Source: Bacteroidales bacterium (GTDB lineage: Bacteria > Bacteroidota > Bacteroidia > Bacteroidales > Muribaculaceae). Taken from it: a DNA stretch of 23,315 nucleotides. Each line of letters opens with the position of its first letter. The stretch's first letter is position 1. This document shows positions 23,171-23,315 of the stretch, piece by piece. The stretch lies in contig DXXK01000054.1 in the NCBI GenBank assembly GCA_019416425.1, positions 1-23,315 of the forward strand. Direction: 5' to 3'. The notes below the pieces were generated by a model that made no database searches, was not told the DNA's origin, and saw only the letters and a list, made by a program, of their open reading frames with translations. The translations under genes were made by a program, and so were the position numbers.

Positions 23171-23315
23171 GGAGTAAGGGAAAAGTGTTAAATTTGCGTT
23201 ATGAAAACCAGTGATGCATTTTGGCAGTTTTTACCTGAAGGGTTAGATGAGTTGTTTGAGATGGTCAGGTTTGAGAAGACAGATCAGTCATACGACATCT
23301 GGCTTGACGAGAAGA
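23168..23315 (+). mobile_element. Left end of an insertion sequence (ISAon1-like), cut by the window end
   Basis: The initiator/HTH gene cluster stops abruptly near 23170, and a transposase gene begins at 23201 in the opposite direction. The exact boundary and terminal inverted repeat cannot be set because the right end is outside the window; the left end is somewhere around 23160-23175. Confidence 0.55.
23201..23315 (+). CDS. Transposase N-terminus (ISAon1/ISL3-like), partial
   Basis: The ATG at 23201 opens a frame that runs off the window after 38 residues. FLPEGLDELFEMVRFEKT followed by YDIWLDEK matches the N-terminal region protein of ISAon1-family transposases as I remember it (a short hydrophobic LPxGL start, then a beta strand with a DEK ending). 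In many such elements this N-terminal part and the catalytic part are separate reading frames. Only the beginning is visible, so whether the gene is intact is unknown. Confidence 0.6.
   Translation, partial: MKTSDAFWQFLPEGLDELFEMVRFEKTDQSYDIWLDEK

Noticed and set aside
23189..23196. TAAATTTG as a promoter of the transposase
   Set aside because: The box ends only 4 bases before the ATG at 23201, so transcription would begin inside the coding region; it is more likely chance or part of the IS end.

Overview
The window looks like a piece of a gut Bacteroidales chromosome, possibly Muribaculaceae-like. Supporting signs are several Bacteroidetes-type -7 boxes (TAnnTTTG) upstream of genes, a CotH-kinase protein paired with a small secreted protein, an OprP-type porin, start codons without clear Shine-Dalgarno sites, and mobilization genes typical of Bacteroidales mobilizable elements. 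The family assignment is inference; no rRNA or tRNA gene is present to confirm it.

Region 1 (1-4210) is relatively GC-rich and looks like host chromosome: the 3' end of an unknown gene, a secreted protein overlapping a CotH-like protein, a terminator, a phosphate-selective-porin-type outer-membrane protein and a YqiA-like hydrolase. Region 2 (4428-5749) is a tyrosine recombinase that is frameshifted and also has His in place of the second catalytic Arg. It marks the left side of an integrated mobilizable element, but is probably no longer active.

Region 3 (6109-18770) is the cargo: eleven genes on the + strand, nearly all overlapping or touching, behind one clear promoter with a 26-bp palindrome over it. 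The order is: an unknown protein; a PD-(D/E)XK-type nuclease candidate; an unknown protein with an acidic linker; an XRE/Cro repressor-like protein; two tandem related cytosine-5 methyltransferases; an 829-aa MmeI-like protein with intact helical, target-recognition and C-terminal regions but destroyed SAM-binding and catalytic motifs; an SF2 helicase with a DEFH box; a GIY-YIG (T5orf172-type) protein; a Vsr mismatch endonuclease; and an AlbA_2/Schlafen-like ATPase-type protein. My reading is an ATP-dependent restriction system. The m5C pair would protect the host, the dead MmeI-like protein would act as a specificity subunit, the helicase would translocate, and GIY-YIG (perhaps also PD-(D/E)XK) would cut. 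Vsr would repair deaminated 5mC. I do not recognise this as a named system; it is not DISARM or BREX by gene content.

Region 4 (18764-23170) is the mobilization and replication part, on the - strand: a membrane-anchored protein, a MobA/VirD2-type relaxase, MobC, a candidate oriT region, a DnaC/IstB-like ATPase, a replication-initiation-like protein and the remnant of an HTH/excisionase-like gene. Two non-coding structures stand out. One is a helically phased array of seven CGAGTAGTT repeats at 18764-18876. The other is a family of about eleven imperfect palindromes with an AAAAC/GTTTT core and covarying arms at 19609-20315, part of which lies inside the relaxase gene.

Region 5 (about 23168-23315) is the left end of an insertion sequence (ISAon1-like transposase N-terminus). 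It apparently broke the HTH gene, and the window ends inside it.
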